Source of the DNA: Nephromyces sp. MM_2019
Lineage: Eukaryota; Apicomplexa; Aconoidasida; Nephromycida
NCBI GenBank assembly: GCA_015657535.1
Contig: JADHZB010001417.1
Location: 25,089-66,247 of the forward strand
Length of the DNA: 41,159 nucleotides
Reading direction: 5' to 3'
The first letter of the stretch is position 1. Every line of letters begins with the position of its first letter. The notes below the pieces were generated by a model. It did not search any database, was not told the DNA's origin, and was given only the letters and a program-made list of their open reading frames with translations. Both the position numbers and the translations under genes were made by a program. Positions 1 through 27,900 of the stretch are shown one piece after another.

Positions 1-3000
1 CATCGCAAAAAAAGTTTTTTTTTTGCCGCTTATTATACCAAAAAACACTGGAGTAATACACCAGTAACTATCCTAGAAGAGGCCCTTCAGAAGTTGTGCG
101 AGCGGAAAGGCTATAAGCACCGATAGAGCAAGCTTTACCAATTTTTTTTTAAGCCATACTTTATAGCAATTGCATTATGCTTGAATCCAAGTTTATACGA
201 TGATATTTTGACGTCAGTTATAACATTCAAATTGCAACATGTTATTGCTCTTTGGTATTATATACCACATTCATAATTTTTTGTAGCAGCAAACCTTCCT
301 TCAAAAAAAGGCCATCTTTTTAAGGGTTCAAAAATTTTATAATTTCCTTTTTCCTGGTGCTTACTGCATAATCTATTTCATGAATGACTTTAAACCCATT
401 CTCTATTCCTTTGATGATTTTTTCATTGTTTCTTTTTGTTGCAAAAGCAGGATTAGTTCTGCATAGCAGTGAGGTTTTCATTCCAAACACTAGTGTCTTC
501 TGTAAAGATTTAAAGCAAATATCTGGGTATTCTTTCTGTTGTATACGGCGTTATATTACTAGGAAAAGGCATTTTCACAAAATCAGAGACACCGCTTTTT
601 CCTGCTTAATTTCCTTTATTCCTTGTAGGCTGTAAAACAATATGCGCACTAACCTGCACGCATCTATTTTACGAGGTTTAGTTGTGGCACCATGTGATAC
701 CGGCCCTACTAACAATGTCGTGTAGTTCCTGTGTGAGTTTTGGCAATGAAAGAAAATGCGGGTGATAACAACATTCCCCTTCGCCCAATAAGAATTTCTC
801 TTAAGGGCATATCAACATGGACTACGCTGTACGCATGTACTTTTGCACAGAATGCCACCTTAGAACCATCAGCCACTCTTAAGACACTTCTGCATTGCAG
901 TTTTCATAGCTTCTCTGAAAGATACGCGATGTTCGATTTGATTACAAAATCCCCGTATATAGTATTTGAAAAAGCAATGTGTCAATGGAATCTTTTTTCT
1001 ATGGCTGCACCTATATATGAAGATGCTTGAAATCCTCGCACACGATAAATAACTCTAAAAACAGCCATTTTAAAACTTGTTTGCATTTTTCAGCTATGAA
1101 TTTCGCCGGTAGCAGCACGACACATGTTTCTTCTCAAAGTTGAAGAACATGCAGGTAAATATTTCATGCTGGAGCACCGTTTGCTGTAGTCGTAGAACCC
1201 TTAAATTATTTTATAAACATGAAATTTCTGTATAAACAGCAGTAAAGTTCTGGATAGTCGTAGTGCCACGACGCTTGCAAATAAGCGGCTCCAATAAAGC
1301 ACTATGATTAGTTAACAGCATCAGTAGGCAGCCGAAACACTGCGCAAACTGCAGCGGAAGATGCACATTACAAACTAACTGGGTCTTAGACTTGCATATC
1401 TTATTAACTCGCGTTTTACATTCAAGAAGTCTTTTGACTCGCACAAAGCTAAGAAAAAGTCCAGGATGTTTAGCATTGTAGAAATGCAAAGACCTATATG
1501 AAACCTCATTTTCTGGTAGCCCGATTCCAACAATGATAAGGACAGCAATTCTTACCGAGGTGCCACAAAACTAGCTTTCATTCGATGATGAAAACTAAGG
1601 TACAAATAGCTAGACTCCTCAAAACTGCAAGACAAAGAGCTTCCTAGCCGAACACACAAGCCAAGGTACTACCATCTAGCGTTGTTACAGTGAGCCGGAT
1701 GATACTACCGGAGAGTGGTATAAATAATATATTCCCAGTTCCATAGCAAAAGAAGTGTTTCAAGGCTTCTGTATTGCAAAAAAATCCCTGGTAAAGCGGA
1801 AGAAAGACGGAGAAACTATGCTGATCTGCTACACCACCAGAGTCCAAGAACTTTTCCCCCTAAGCTGACGCTCTGAGTTACTACCAGTGCAAACATTAGC
1901 GATTAAATAGAATACGTTAATAGCGTGTTAAGCACAAAATTTTAAAAGTAAATCTAGATAACTAAATGCTCTGCCTACGAACCCTTTATAAATACGCTTT
2001 TTGGCAACACTTGTATCCTCCGTATTAGGGTGGCTGCCAGCAAGGAGTTTCACATGCAACATAAAACCTAATCCTAAAAGATTATAAGAAGTATATATAC
2101 TTCCTGATAAAACAAATACAGATGAACTTGTAGATTCCATGCCTACAGCAATGCCCTGTGAACCGATAAATTTAGTAATGGTCCAAAGCTTAGCCCACCA
2201 CCAAGCAGCAATGAGGTATCATAATAATATCAGCATAAAAGCGTACTTCTTCACCCCATACTACCACGGAGGGAGGCGTTTTCCAGTAACTTACACACTT
2301 GCCAACTGAATCAGAATTGCAATAAATCAAAGAGCTTGTTCCGCACAAGCATACCAATGCTAGCAGCAAAACATGGTGATACTGTGCACACACAAGTATA
2401 TAAAAGAGCTTCAGCTGGAGGACACAGACCACATCTTTTAAGCAAACGATGCAACGCCTGCGAAGAGATAAAGGACACTCATTGCCTTAGGCAGCCCATA
2501 CCCTCTCTTGAGTGAAAAATTGAAACATTTTTATCAAAGAGAACCCTTCAGAAGCGCAGCGAACTTCTAGTAATTGCAAAGACACGACAAAAAACACGTC
2601 AAAGGATACGGCTAAGCAGACGTCAAAGCACACACGCATGCTTCCCAAATCCAATACACCCAAAGAAATATAGCAAAAAGTCAGAAGCTACATAACTCCC
2701 TAATTAACAATAAGGCCATATACGAGAAAATAGCTCATCCCAAACTTCTACATAATCAAACAACGCTATCCCTTTACGATCACTAATTCTTCAGAATTTG
2801 CATATATATATGATATGCATAAAATTTTCTGTTTGCAAGTTTTGGTACAGCATCCACTGAGCATAGACGCACATAAAACAGCGGATCTTCACATTAGAAA
2901 CCAAAGCTGTCAAAACTAAACAGAGAACTTAACAGAGGATAAACGACTCTCTCCAAGAAGATATAGCCAAAAATCGCTGAAATGAGGCTTGAAATATATA

Positions 3001-4583
3001 GGTATATATCTAATATATGAAAAGACTGGCGGATGGAAATTCAATCACTTTCTGTAGTTACTCTTCTATATTTTCTGCTGCAGAAAAAATCCTAGATACG
3101 CGCCTTGCAAGCTATAAGCTTATGTTATATATTTTTCCCAAAAACTAGCGCCAAACCCCTCACATAATACGGCAAAATATCATTTCTGTAAAAACTTGCA
3201 ATTGATATCTCAATTAGGCTGGGAGATAGGGAACTTTCATATTAAAAAACTCAAGAATGCACAGCTTTTGACTAGAAAAAGACTGTCAAAAACTTGTAAG
3301 AGAATTGAAGGGTTTTGCTGCTTCGAAGAAGAGAAAAAAAAGAAAAATTTTGAGGCAAATCTACAATACAGAAAGGAAAAGCAACTGAGGCAGCAACAAC
3401 TACTATAAATAGCAAAGCAAGGAGCTTTAGTGGAATAGAAAAATACACGGGTGTATGCGTGTGTATCTAAATATGCACATTCACACACACATAAAAAAAA
3501 ACGCAGGAAAGGAACAAGCGTGCATAGATCCAATAAAGCACACAAACACATACAATACACAATAAGGTTTGACAAGCACAAACTCAAACAAAGCGTACAA
3601 ACACACACAAGTAGACAAACAACGAAATACAAGATACACGAAGAAATACACGAGCAAAACACACAAGACACACAACACATACAATAGACGCGATTTAAAA
3701 AGTTAGAACTAAATTAAGCGAGACCCATCACAGGTCACTATAGTTGATGAAATCAAGAAACGCACCCACACACACTCTGCTGAGAACTTTGAGCCCTTCA
3801 TAAAACAAGCCTGAATAATCCTGGCATTACCCTGTCAAATACCATCTTCTTCAAAGCACTTAGTAATCACAGGTAGCAGTAGAGAGCAGTTATTTAAGTA
3901 TTAAAACATCAAAGAAGCTATCGCTACCAGAAGAACGTGTTTCACTAAGGAAAGTACTGGATTTTGATGATCTATACCGATTTCCTACTGGAAAGCAGCA
4001 GATACTTTTATGTCAAGCTCTTTATATTTTTCTATACATTCATATATAAAGTATCCCTATATATATCATATATATGCACACACACGCAACACACACAAAA
4101 AAAACCCTAAGTAACCTCGAGCTTATTGCAGCCACCATGCCACTATGCTGTATGCCAAACAATGAGCTCGCAGAGAAGCCAGGCCATCCACAAAAAGCCA
4201 CTATTTATATATATGGAAGAGGGAAACATACAGTACACGCATACACACAGTAAGAAGCAGGAAGATAGCCAACAAGGCGGATTTAATAGAAAAGCAGATA
4301 CCATGTAATGAAGCACACTCAATTTGGATCTCTTGTAAATCGTGTGTGCTGGGCGTTTGTTTGCATGTTTTGTGTGTGTGATTGAGCTCATGAAAACTCA
4401 TGGCAAAGGCAGAAAAGGAGAGCATCCATATTCTGTGGCTCTAACTAACTTCCTTAGGAGGTTAGTTTAGCAAGGCTAGAGAACGAGGGAAAAAAGAGCC
4501 GTTGCTATATGGTAGACATTTCAAGATATTTTCTATCTTGAGAGAATGAAGACACACACACTCATCGTTATACAGTGAGAATT
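1..4583. other. Left flank, no supported gene
   Basis: About 4.6 kb, mostly AT-rich and unique. The longest ATG-started open frames are short and match nothing I know, for example 746-1030 plus, 94 residues. An open frame without an ATG at about 3114-3408 plus ends in a Lys/Glu/Gln-rich helical stretch and could be an exon, but no clear acceptor precedes it. Positions 3440-3690 are CA-rich, with (CA)n runs that create spurious Cys/Val-rich and Thr/His-rich frames on the two strands. The last part, 4584 downward, would be the 3' flank of the minus-strand gene that begins at 7746. No tRNA, rRNA or mobile-element signature was seen. Confidence 0.4.
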
Positions 4584-7500
4584 TCAAGATACTTTCTGCC
4601 TCTTTCCCATATGCTGCTCTGAAGCATCATCATTAACGCTCTCATTCGTTTCCTCTACTTTCGCTGTCAGCAGCAATTCATCCATGTCTCTCACACGGCC
4701 ATTGCACCACTTTCCATACACCCTCCTCAAAAGTTCCTGCAGTCAAATTTTGAGGAAATATTTAGCCGAAAAAAAGAAACAAAATGCACACACACACGCA
4801 ATAAATAAGTGTCTAAGAAGCAGCCAAGTAAAACTACCCAAAATCCCACAAAACAGACATATAAACACCATCTAAAGGCCCACAAAGGAGCTATCTAAAT
4901 GCCACCTAAAAGTCCACGAAGTAGCCGTGCACAAATTAGCAAAAAGCACGCACTGCAGCCACACACGCATCACAACCTACCACAGCCACACTACAATTTC
5001 TGACTATTAAAGCCTCTTTAAGCCAAACTTACTGCAATTCTCCTTCTATTAAGTCCAAAAAATTCTGCCTGCTCGATTTCTTCCGATGTCTCGCGAGGAA
5101 CCTTCAGCCACTTATCAGGATCTTCACTCGGTAAAACTTCTACCTCATCGCTAAGCTTATCGCTTCGAGTATCTGGCACAATCTTCAACCAATCGTTGAT
5201 TCTTTGATACATGTAAGTCTCAGTGCATCCAACGAGAATCTGATCCCAGTCGTCCCAGGTAGCCAGCCTCTTCAAGCACAGAGAAACCAAACGAACAGGA
5301 GAAAAAACGTCAAAGAGTTGTGTTAAATGCTTGACACACACAGATTCAGAATATTTAAAGTAAGGAGTATTTGCTTGATTAAACGCTTAAAAGAGTCATA
5401 TAAGTGGGATCACAGACAATGAAATGAGCAAAGAATCGGCAAAAACAGCACATAGATGGAGAGATAGGATCTTCAAAGAGGCTAGATTTAGCCTAAAGAA
5501 TGTACAGTCCAGACACGCAAGCGAGTAAGAATCTTCAAAAAAATACAAAAACAGAAAAAACATGGAAGAAGTTAGTGAAAGTACTCAGGAAAAAGGTGCA
5601 AAAGCGGGCGAAAACCACACAAACGGAAAACGCACGCACCAAATCACACACGGAAAACACATGCACAGAACCACACAAACGAAGAACAACCAAAACCATA
5701 CACACGTAAATGCACGCACAAAATCACACATATTAACAAACACAATCAAAGCCACACATAAAACATTCCAGAACCTTCACAAACACTATTTGAAAAGTTC
5801 CTCATTCCAACACACACACGAACACACTCTTTGCAGAATCAAAACCCTCTCAACATACTCCCAGCTAACCTGACAGGGACAATTCGATCCGACCGGAGTA
5901 CCATCGTCGATATGCCCGAGAATGTACTCGCTTTCAGCGGATTCTCCGAGATTATCACAATGCTTGGGTAGCGAGAAGAACTCTTCAGCACATAGAAGTA
6001 GCCAAGTTTGACGAGGCAACATATCGAAATCATTAAGCCAAGAGTAAAAGAACTTCCAAGGGCATGTATCTTTAGTCTGCAAGGAGTTAGTGTGTGTGTT
6101 TGTGTGTCGGAAAAATGAGAATTGACTTAGCCTGTAGGAATGTGCAAATGTGTGCTTTATTCTGCTGAAGATGGGATGCAGATATTGAAGGAGCAGCCAG
6201 CACATGATTTGTGTGAATAAACACTAGCACATCAGCACTCTACCACACACGAGAATGTACACTTTCCCACACAAGGTAATGCACACTCTCCCACAACCAC
6301 ACTCCCCAACAAACACATCCTCCCAAACACACTCTCCCACACACACCTGGGGAGCTCGTAAATCAAAGGCCTCTAATGCTACACGAGGTAAGAAGCCCCG
6401 TAAGATGTGCGAAGTAGCAGTAGCTCCAAGCTTTGGATGCACCCACAAAGCCTTTAAACAACGCTCGTTCGTGGTAAGCACTTCAATCAACGCCCATGCG
6501 ACGATCTTGCTTCTAACAAGATGTCCAAACTCGCTATCAGATACGTATGGCTGTGTGTGCACCGATAGCCAAACACCTAGAGGAAGGAAGAAGGCGAGAA
6601 TACCACCTTTTGACCAGAAAAATACACGCAAATCGCTCAATTTAGAGATTTAATAAGCAAAAAAGAGCGTGTGTATACATTAAGAGTGTGAGAATAGATG
6701 AAAAATGAAGCAGAAAAAAAAATCAAAATAATTGAGGTTTCGTATGTGTGAGAGGAGAGACCGTGCGTGTGGGAGAAGCTCTGGTTTTTGTGGGAGTAAG
6801 ACTCGTGTGTGCATGGGAGAAATTGAGTGGGAGCAGAATAGCAAGAAGAAAGCAGTATATACTTCAAACCATTAAGAGCTTGCCTTTGGTAAAGTGGAGC
6901 CCTTTGGTGGAAGATTGGGATGAAGCTTTGCTCATGAGATTGGGTAGTTCCTAATTTTTAGATGGCTTAGTAGGAGGGTGCACACAAGGTTAGCAGGCTA
7001 CACACACGCTTACTATGGGCATATTCATACAAGGTTTCATAATGTTATGGGCTAACACACGTACTGTTAGCATTACGCTCTTATGAACAAACATATTGCA
7101 ACCACTGTACGTTATCACACACAAACGCATCTCAATTACTATAAGCTCCCACACACACAATACCATCACCTCAAAAAAACACACACTTGAACTCTTCTCC
7201 CCTCCACCACCCACATACACACCAATAAACTCCCTCCCACCTACCAGAAAACTCAGGATCATCAAAATCATGAGCCATCTTCTGTAGATGTTCCTTCACG
7301 CTTTCTGGCATATTCTTCAATATAAAGGGTGTGTGTTTATTAATCTCAGAATCGATGGTGTTGAACTCTGTTTCATAGCTTGATCTATTCCGAAGAAGCT
7401 GCTCAGTAAGATGGCGTTTTTGCCGGTTAACAAAGTGATAGATTGGAAACTCTTGCTGCTGTACTTGCTGAATAGCCTGTGAAGATTGTTGTCCTGGTGT

Positions 7501-7746
7501 GTGTGTGAGCGTTTGCTGCCCTTGCGTGTGTGTGGGATTTGAAGAATTCCCATTACTTGAAGTGGCATCATTTCCATTCTCCTCTACTAACAGTGGAAGC
7601 TTCCTCGCCTTCAATCTTAAGTTATATAGGCGAAAAAACTCCTCCGTCTTCTTCAGGAGCTTCTCTCTAGCTTCTTCTCCATTGACTTTACTAGGGGAAG
7701 ATGCCCCTACTGGAGTAGTTGAGCTAGAATGAGCTTGAGGCGACAT
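4584..7746 (-). CDS. Six-exon gene, unknown protein of about 469 aa
   Basis: I do not recognise this protein. The model joins exons 7746-7245, 6950-6870, 6576-6347, 6076-5870, 5269-5033 and 4736-4584. All introns are GT-AG, each phase matches the next, and the coding total is 1410 nt (470 codons with the TGA stop). The start is the ATG at 7746. Exon 1 encodes a Ser/Thr/Gln-rich linker at about residues 60-95, then a charged helical segment containing HFVNRQKRHLTEQLL. Exons 3-5 are rich in Trp and hydrophobic residues (for example CPWKFFYSWLNDFDMLP), suggesting a folded helical domain. The C-terminus is charged and ends MGKRQKVS, a possible nuclear signal. Exon 5 runs to an in-frame stop at 5018, but a perfect GTAAGT donor inside it and a fitting exon 6 make splicing more likely. 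Introns are TG-rich on the sense strand (CA on plus). Existence of the gene is fairly sure; function is unknown. Confidence 0.7.
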
Positions 7747-10700
7747 CTCAGGAAGGGTTGAAGACGACGCTAATGAAGATGAAGCTAGTGAGCATATGCC
7801 TTACGGTGATTTTGGCTATTTGTGTGTGCGAAAAAAGTAACTTTGGAGAGCTTGGGGATCACCACCCAACACAAGCAGGAGGCTAGGTTGGAGATTACCA
7901 TGTAAAAACTAAGGAAAAGCCTCCTTTGGTTAGGGGGAGATTCAATGGGGGGAAAGAGGATGATAAAAAAGAGGAAGAAGAGGTCATCTAAAGTGCGAAA
8001 AAAGGCGATTTTTTCAATCAGCTAGGTGTGGTTTCAGGTAATTGTAAAGAGAACGAACGTGGTTCTAAGAATAAACTAGATAAACAAACACATTGTTGCA
8101 TTTCAAGAGGGAAAGAGAGAAGCAAGAGTAAGAAGGAACGCACTGCTCTCTTTCTTCAAGAAAAAATACGCGAAAAAGGTGGAGAATTTCTCAACAAACC
8201 TAAGAAAACAAGTCCTCAATGGAGCGAATATGTTTTTTGCAAAAGCGTGGAGTTTGGAAAAATTCTTAGAAAAAAACCAGAGCTAAATCGCACATAAAGA
8301 TACCTATAAGCGCGCGTTTTATGTGTGAAAAAATGACGGGAAGATTCCTCTTCGTTTATGACTAGATGGTAGCAAGCTAAAAGAGCTAAATATCCCAACG
8401 AAAGGCGACGTTTTTACAGCGAAAAAACACAGAAGTCTTCTCCAGAATAAGAATCCAGAGGCAGATTTCGTCGATTTGTTGATTTGTCGATAGGCTTAGC
8501 CTCTTTGTTTTGCTGGCTGTCAAAAAAGGCAGAGAATGTTGCGGTCCGTGTGTTGGGAAGTAAGTACAAAGGATAACAAGTGAAAAGAGAGATAAATATG
8601 TACAATAGATAAAATTCAGGAAATATATACCAAGAAACAGAAAAATATAATGAAAATGAGAAAAAATTGACAAAAACATCAAGAATAATGAGGAAAACCC
8701 TGCAAAAAATGAAAAATCTATGCACATCTCTCGCCTTACAAATCTTCGTTCTCTATGTATTTCTCTTAATCCTCAGATTTGATTAGATTCGCATAAAAAG
8801 AAAGAGTAATTTCTTCTGGGGAGCAACCCCAGATCCTTGGCCTCACAAAAAACCTCTTCCTCATAAAATTTTTTCATAAAAAACGTAAAAGTTGATAAAT
8901 TTCCCAAAAAAGTAACCGAAGAAGGTATCTCGTCGACGGGATGAAGTAAACGAGACATGCTTTTGTATATGGTGCACATATTAATACAAAGAGAAGAACG
9001 CAAAATCAAAGAAAATCTCCCATCTTCTTTTTACGTCACTTTTCTCCAAAAACCCTCCTTCTCTCCAAGTCCTCCTTATCTTCATATCTTCCTTCCCTCC
9101 AAATCCTTCTCCTCTTTAATTCCTCATTCTCTTCAAATCCTCCCCTCCAAATCTTCCCTCTCTCCAAAATCTCCTTCTCTATACCCTCCCTCTCTCCACA
9201 CACCTAAACAAGAAGAGGCAAAACACACACAGCAAAAATTGTCAACTCAAAAGGAAACACACATATGTAGTTTAAGATTTGACTCTCTGCCTTCTTTATA
9301 GCATAGAAGAAGAGCAGGCTACACAATTCTTACCTTTAGAAACATCAAAAAAAACACCAAAAAGCTGCGATTTTTGTGAAAAAGCAGGAAAATATAATAG
9401 ATTGCCTGCAGTGAGAAATTTCCCTGCCTTTCATTACATCTACTTCAGCGAAAGAGTTGCTTATGTATGGATTTTAATGAATGAAAGAAGGTGCACATTA
9501 TACACACATGGAGATGTATATATCTCTCGCTTTTTCCCCAGAAAGTGTGTATATCTTTCTATATATATTGAGTCTGTGTGTGGATATACTCTCTATAGAT
9601 ATAGAGTGTGCGTATGTGTGTGGATTATACTCTATACGTAGCGTGCACGTGCGTATGTCTTCCTCGATATATAAAGATATATATATACGGATATATAACT
9701 CTTTCTAACTCTATATACATCTTTCTCTCTTCCTCTCTTCCTCTCTAGCACCTCAGGCGTGTGTGTGGTACCCCCTCTGCTATTCTCTTTAGTCGAAGCG
9801 AGAAATTACAGGTAGCTTTATACATTGAGGCTTGCAAAACTCATTGCAATTCTTCAAGAAGTCGCCGCACACTTGAAGGTGGGAGTATCAGCGAGTAAAT
9901 GTGTGTGTGTGCGCGTGTGTGTGTTGAGTAGCTTATACAAGAAAGTATGGGCAGAGGGATAACAGTAGGGGGCGCGGCTTTCAATATATGTGTTATGCGT
10001 GTGATGTGCAGCCGTCGGAACGTGGGAGAGCGTGGGTGGGGGGTTAGTGTGTGTGTGTAGGGAGGGGTGTTTGTGTATAGGGGCGGTGTGTGTGTGTGTA
10101 GAGTCTGCATGTATGTAGGATGTGTGTTTTTGTGTGTACGGTGTCTTGGGTTTCGTGTGCGTAGGGTGTGTGTGTCTGTGTAGGGTGTGCGTGACTGCGT
10201 GTGGAGCATTGCTTGATAGACAGTCTTCACCATCCATATTGGTCAGAATGCTGCATCTCATCAGAAGAGAAGGAAAGTTTCACCTTTCAAGATAAGCTTG
10301 CTCTTTTCCGAGGGAAAATCGTGTAAAAGCATCATCTTCATCATCTTCATCTCTTTCTTCATCTATTTTATTTTCTTCATCATCTTCATTATCATGTTCA
10401 TCATCTTTTCCTTTCCTCTTTCCCCTCGAGTTCATCAATGTACTGTTTGATATCTACATAATCCTCATCAGAATCATCTCAATTTCTGCAGCTTTGAAGT
10501 CTCTGTTTTGTTTTCTCATTTTGATTTATCTTCCCTCGTCTTCTGCTCTTTTCCTCTGCTTTGGAGCAGCTCTATACCTACGTGTTTATGCTTTTCCTCT
10601 TCTTCATGGTTTAGTAAAAATATCATAATTTGTGGCAAGAAGTGGTGGAATATCGGCTACTTCTTCACTTGAAGCCTTGTGTGTTAATATTGAGAATTAG

Positions 10701-11189
10701 GCAGTGTTTCACCTCTTCAGCAGTCCCCATCGCACACTAAAGTTTAGCGCATGTAGATAGTGCGAATGAGATACAGAGCTTGCCGTAATGAGAGCAGAAC
10801 AAGTTGCTTTGTATGATTTTTCGGGATTCTTCTGTTTCTTTAGTGAGGAACTTCTCTTCTTTTTTTTGTATTTTAATAGAAATCTCTTCTTTATCCCTTC
10901 TCTTCTTCCCTCCTCTTCTTCCTTTCTCTTCTTCCTTTCTCTTCTTCCATCTTCTTCGTTGCTCTTCTTTCACCGTGTTCTCTGTCCCTCCTTTTCATGC
11001 GTCTTCTTCATTGCTCTTCTTCGCTTCACTGCGCTTGTTCGACACCCTCCACTCCACCCCCACAACATCCTTCACTCCTACCCCTCAACATAACTACCCC
11101 CACCCCTCACCCCCCCCTCCCTACATCTTCAACCTCACTCACATGAGCCCTAAGGGTATACTCTCAACTGCAGACATGATGATGCGGCT
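7747..11189. other. Intergenic region between divergent genes
   Basis: Lies between the starts of the minus-strand gene (7746) and the LigA gene (11190). It holds weak open frames only. One at 8028-8297 plus is Lys/Glu-rich without an ATG. A minus frame at 8386-8727 is very hydrophobic at its N-terminus. One at 9302-9641 plus follows a possible acceptor and contains a CDFCEKAGKYNRLPAV stretch with one CxxC pair. Pyrimidine-rich runs occur at 9040-9200, 10310-10440 and 10850-11000, and a TG-rich block at 9900-10200. None is supported well enough to call as a gene; the acidic frames at 10284-10478 are listed separately. Confidence 0.4.
10284..10478 (-). other. Overlapping acidic open frames, possible broken exon
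   Basis: Two minus-strand frames abut here. The first, 10478 to the TGA at 10401, reads DDSDEDYVDIKQYIDELEG followed by a basic end. The second, from the ATG at 10435 to a possible donor after 10284 (AAAG before GTGAAA), is a Lys/Arg cluster followed by a long Asp/Glu run and ends FTRFSLGKEQAYLE. The second frame is +1 relative to the first, at the run AGG-AAA-AGA-TGA. A single acidic nuclear protein interrupted by a frameshift, a missed short intron, or chance coding in a purine-rich strand would all fit. Purine-rich DNA gives Glu/Lys/Asp in any frame, so this is weak. Confidence 0.25.
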
Positions 11190-24995
<13,806 letters not shown>

Positions 24996-27900
24996 TTTTA
25001 TCGCTACATGAAGCCATTTTTTAGTTTATTATTCACACCTGTCATTTTCACAAGTTTCCCCATCTTGGAGGAAGTCTGTTTGGATATTAAAATGTTATTT
25101 TTGCTAGAGTCCCTTGAATTTTTCAAGCGCTATTTATTTACCTTACACAATACCTGTAGTTTTGCTTTGAAACCTCCTTTATACTTTGATTTTATTTAGC
25201 ACGTTTTACAATAATTATAGTTGTGATAGGAGATAAATAGAAGTGGTGTATTTATAAGATAGCTTCTACTAACATTGCAAAGGATTTAGAGCTACAAAAA
25301 AAATTGCTTCAGTAAAATTTCTACTTGATGCCCTTTGAGAAGCTTTTTACCGACCCATCAAAGTGAAAAAAATGCATTTCATGGGATGTAACATCGATTT
25401 CAGTGACCTTGAGGTACCTCGGTCTGAACTCCACGGAGGAGCCGAAGTGCCTATGCCATCTGTTTTTTGGTTTTTTTATCCCATAAATACGGCATGACTG
25501 CGTTGCCTTCAAGACTTTAGTAAGTTATAGACGAAGTCCCTCTGGTGGAATGGTGTGTGCTACACCATTGCATGACCAGTCACTAACACATAAGCGTACT
25601 GTGATACGAATTTAAGCAAGCACTACAACTTCTTCTGAAGAGACTCTGGTAGCGCAACTCGTTCTGTATCAATAGAGAGCCGTAGAGCCAAGTCCATGCG
25701 TAGTTGTATGCAGTTCTAACAATACATTGCACCAATGAAGCATGGACTGAATCCACCGTCAAAGTTTTCAGCCTAGCAATGCCTAAAGCATTGAAAATTG
25801 AATAGCTATACAAGGGCAAGGAGGCGACATTCCGAGAGTAAAAGCCAACTTATTCAGGCCAAAATAGAGATTTTAGTTCTTACAACTGAAAAACTTATTG
25901 ATAGCTTAAAAATGATATTTTTAATATTGTAAAAACTTTGGTTGCAATCCTCTCAGAAGAAGCGGTTCGCAGCGTAAAATAAAGCCTGACTTGGATGATA
26001 TCTAGCGTCACGCGATTCGCAGATTCAAATGAATCAGTGTGCTCCCCCCTTAACCAGCCAATGCCAATCTCAAGCGAACGGTTCACTAAGCTCGATCTCT
26101 CCTACTATACGCGCATGAAGTCTATAATGCGCATAGCCGGAACCAACTTTGAGTGCATTCTTTTTTTGTAAATCGCCTCAAATTTGTGTGTGCAGCATAT
26201 CATTTGGATACGGTGTGTGTTTTTGAGTAGGAGTTTATCTTTGAGACCTCTAGAATGCTCCCTCCTATCTGCTGTGCTGCCTCTGCCGCCATTAACGATA
26301 CTGTTACCAGCAGCCTCCAGGAGAGTGACCATATATTTCATGATAGACCAGGTGTAGTGCTCACAGCATCCGACGCTTTTATGAAAATATTACTGAATTT
26401 GCGAGCACATCCACAGCTGCGACAAACTTATACAGCATGTAAAAGATCTCAAAATATCTGAAGTGTGCGTCAAATGAAGTTTTTCGACTCTTTATGAGTT
26501 TTAAACAGAACCGCTAGCTATTTAATGGAGGTAGACATATCTCATGTTTGAATTACAAAGAAAAGCTAAGGCAGTAGATTTATTCATCGCTTTGCTGTAG
26601 TTATGGAGTGGAATGGCGGACAAAATGAACGGAAACCACTGAGAACACTTTAGGTGCTTAACGATAAGCAAGTTTAGAATGGGACATGAGGTCGTCGAAT
26701 AGTAGAGGGACGCGGAAGTATAAAAAAGAGGGGGCATTTAGAATGCAAACTCAGGCAAGAAGCAGGGAGTATTGGCTGGAGAAGAAGCTAAGTAAAGAAT
26801 GGAAATAGTCGAAAAAAGATCCGGTAGAGGGACAATGAGACACAGATAGTTCATAGGAATTAAGAATGTATTGGGAGCCTGAAAAAAAGCGGCTGCAAGG
26901 CTTCAATGCTGTTAGGCAAACAAATAAAAAGTGATGATATCTCACCGGAAGAAGAACTAGGCCAGTCATTTGTCATTGTTTTATTAATCTATAGTTTTAA
27001 ATATGAAGCATCCATGCTAATTGATAGGATAAAATCTAATTTGTTTCCTATGCATTATATGCTGCTGGAAATTTGGAACTACACAGTTTAAAATTCATGC
27101 AGAATTAGCATGCTCTTCCACATTAAATTGTAAGCATGCAGTAGATTTTTCAGAGGTTCAAATTATTGAGAATTCGCAAGAAAATGCAAATTAACTCATT
27201 TTTAACTTTATATAGCTAAAGATACACTTTTTAGCGGTAGGATCGGCTATTGTGAAATACTCATAGAGGGTAGATATAGTAGATTTGCTGCCCTCACCAT
27301 TAAATGACCGGAGATGAAAGCAGAGAAATGAAGCCTTCAGCACATCTTGGCAATAACATAAGAGCGTGTAGTAGTGCTGCAAAGACAAGTTTTTTCATTG
27401 TGCAAAGATCCTTATCACGCTAGTTGCATTGCCACTACTGAGGTTACCCATGTATTCATGCTTGTTTTGGGGCTTTTTTTTGCGTCTTTATCTTTATCAT
27501 AAAAGACAGGGTATATAATGTGCTAGTTTTTGCTCCAGTTCTCCGGTTTTTTGTGTGTTCATCGTATTGTTATACCGCAAATGGGAATATCAGTTCGTTG
27601 TTTCCCTAGCTTATGAAAGAGGGTGCAAGCTAATAGCTTCTAAATGTTATAAAAAAGTGTGTGCTACTTCCTTAGTTTCGTGATATGCCACTGATACTAT
27701 CGTCTACCTATCTTTCAGCATCTCTACTAGAATCCGACAAGCATATTTCACCTCTATATAACGTATATATATACAATCTATGTCTACACAATCCCCATGG
27801 GATACACTTTTAAACCAATTGTGTCTTCTGTACGCTGCCCTCTTTTAAATTATCTCACTACATCCTTTTCCAAGGTTTTTAAAGAGAATCTTGGACCTTT

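Noticed and set aside
25008..25199. Open frame in phase with LigA after its TAG stop
   Set aside because: LigA proteins end soon after the BRCT domain, as here; the hydrophobic continuation is not conserved sequence, so readthrough is not needed.
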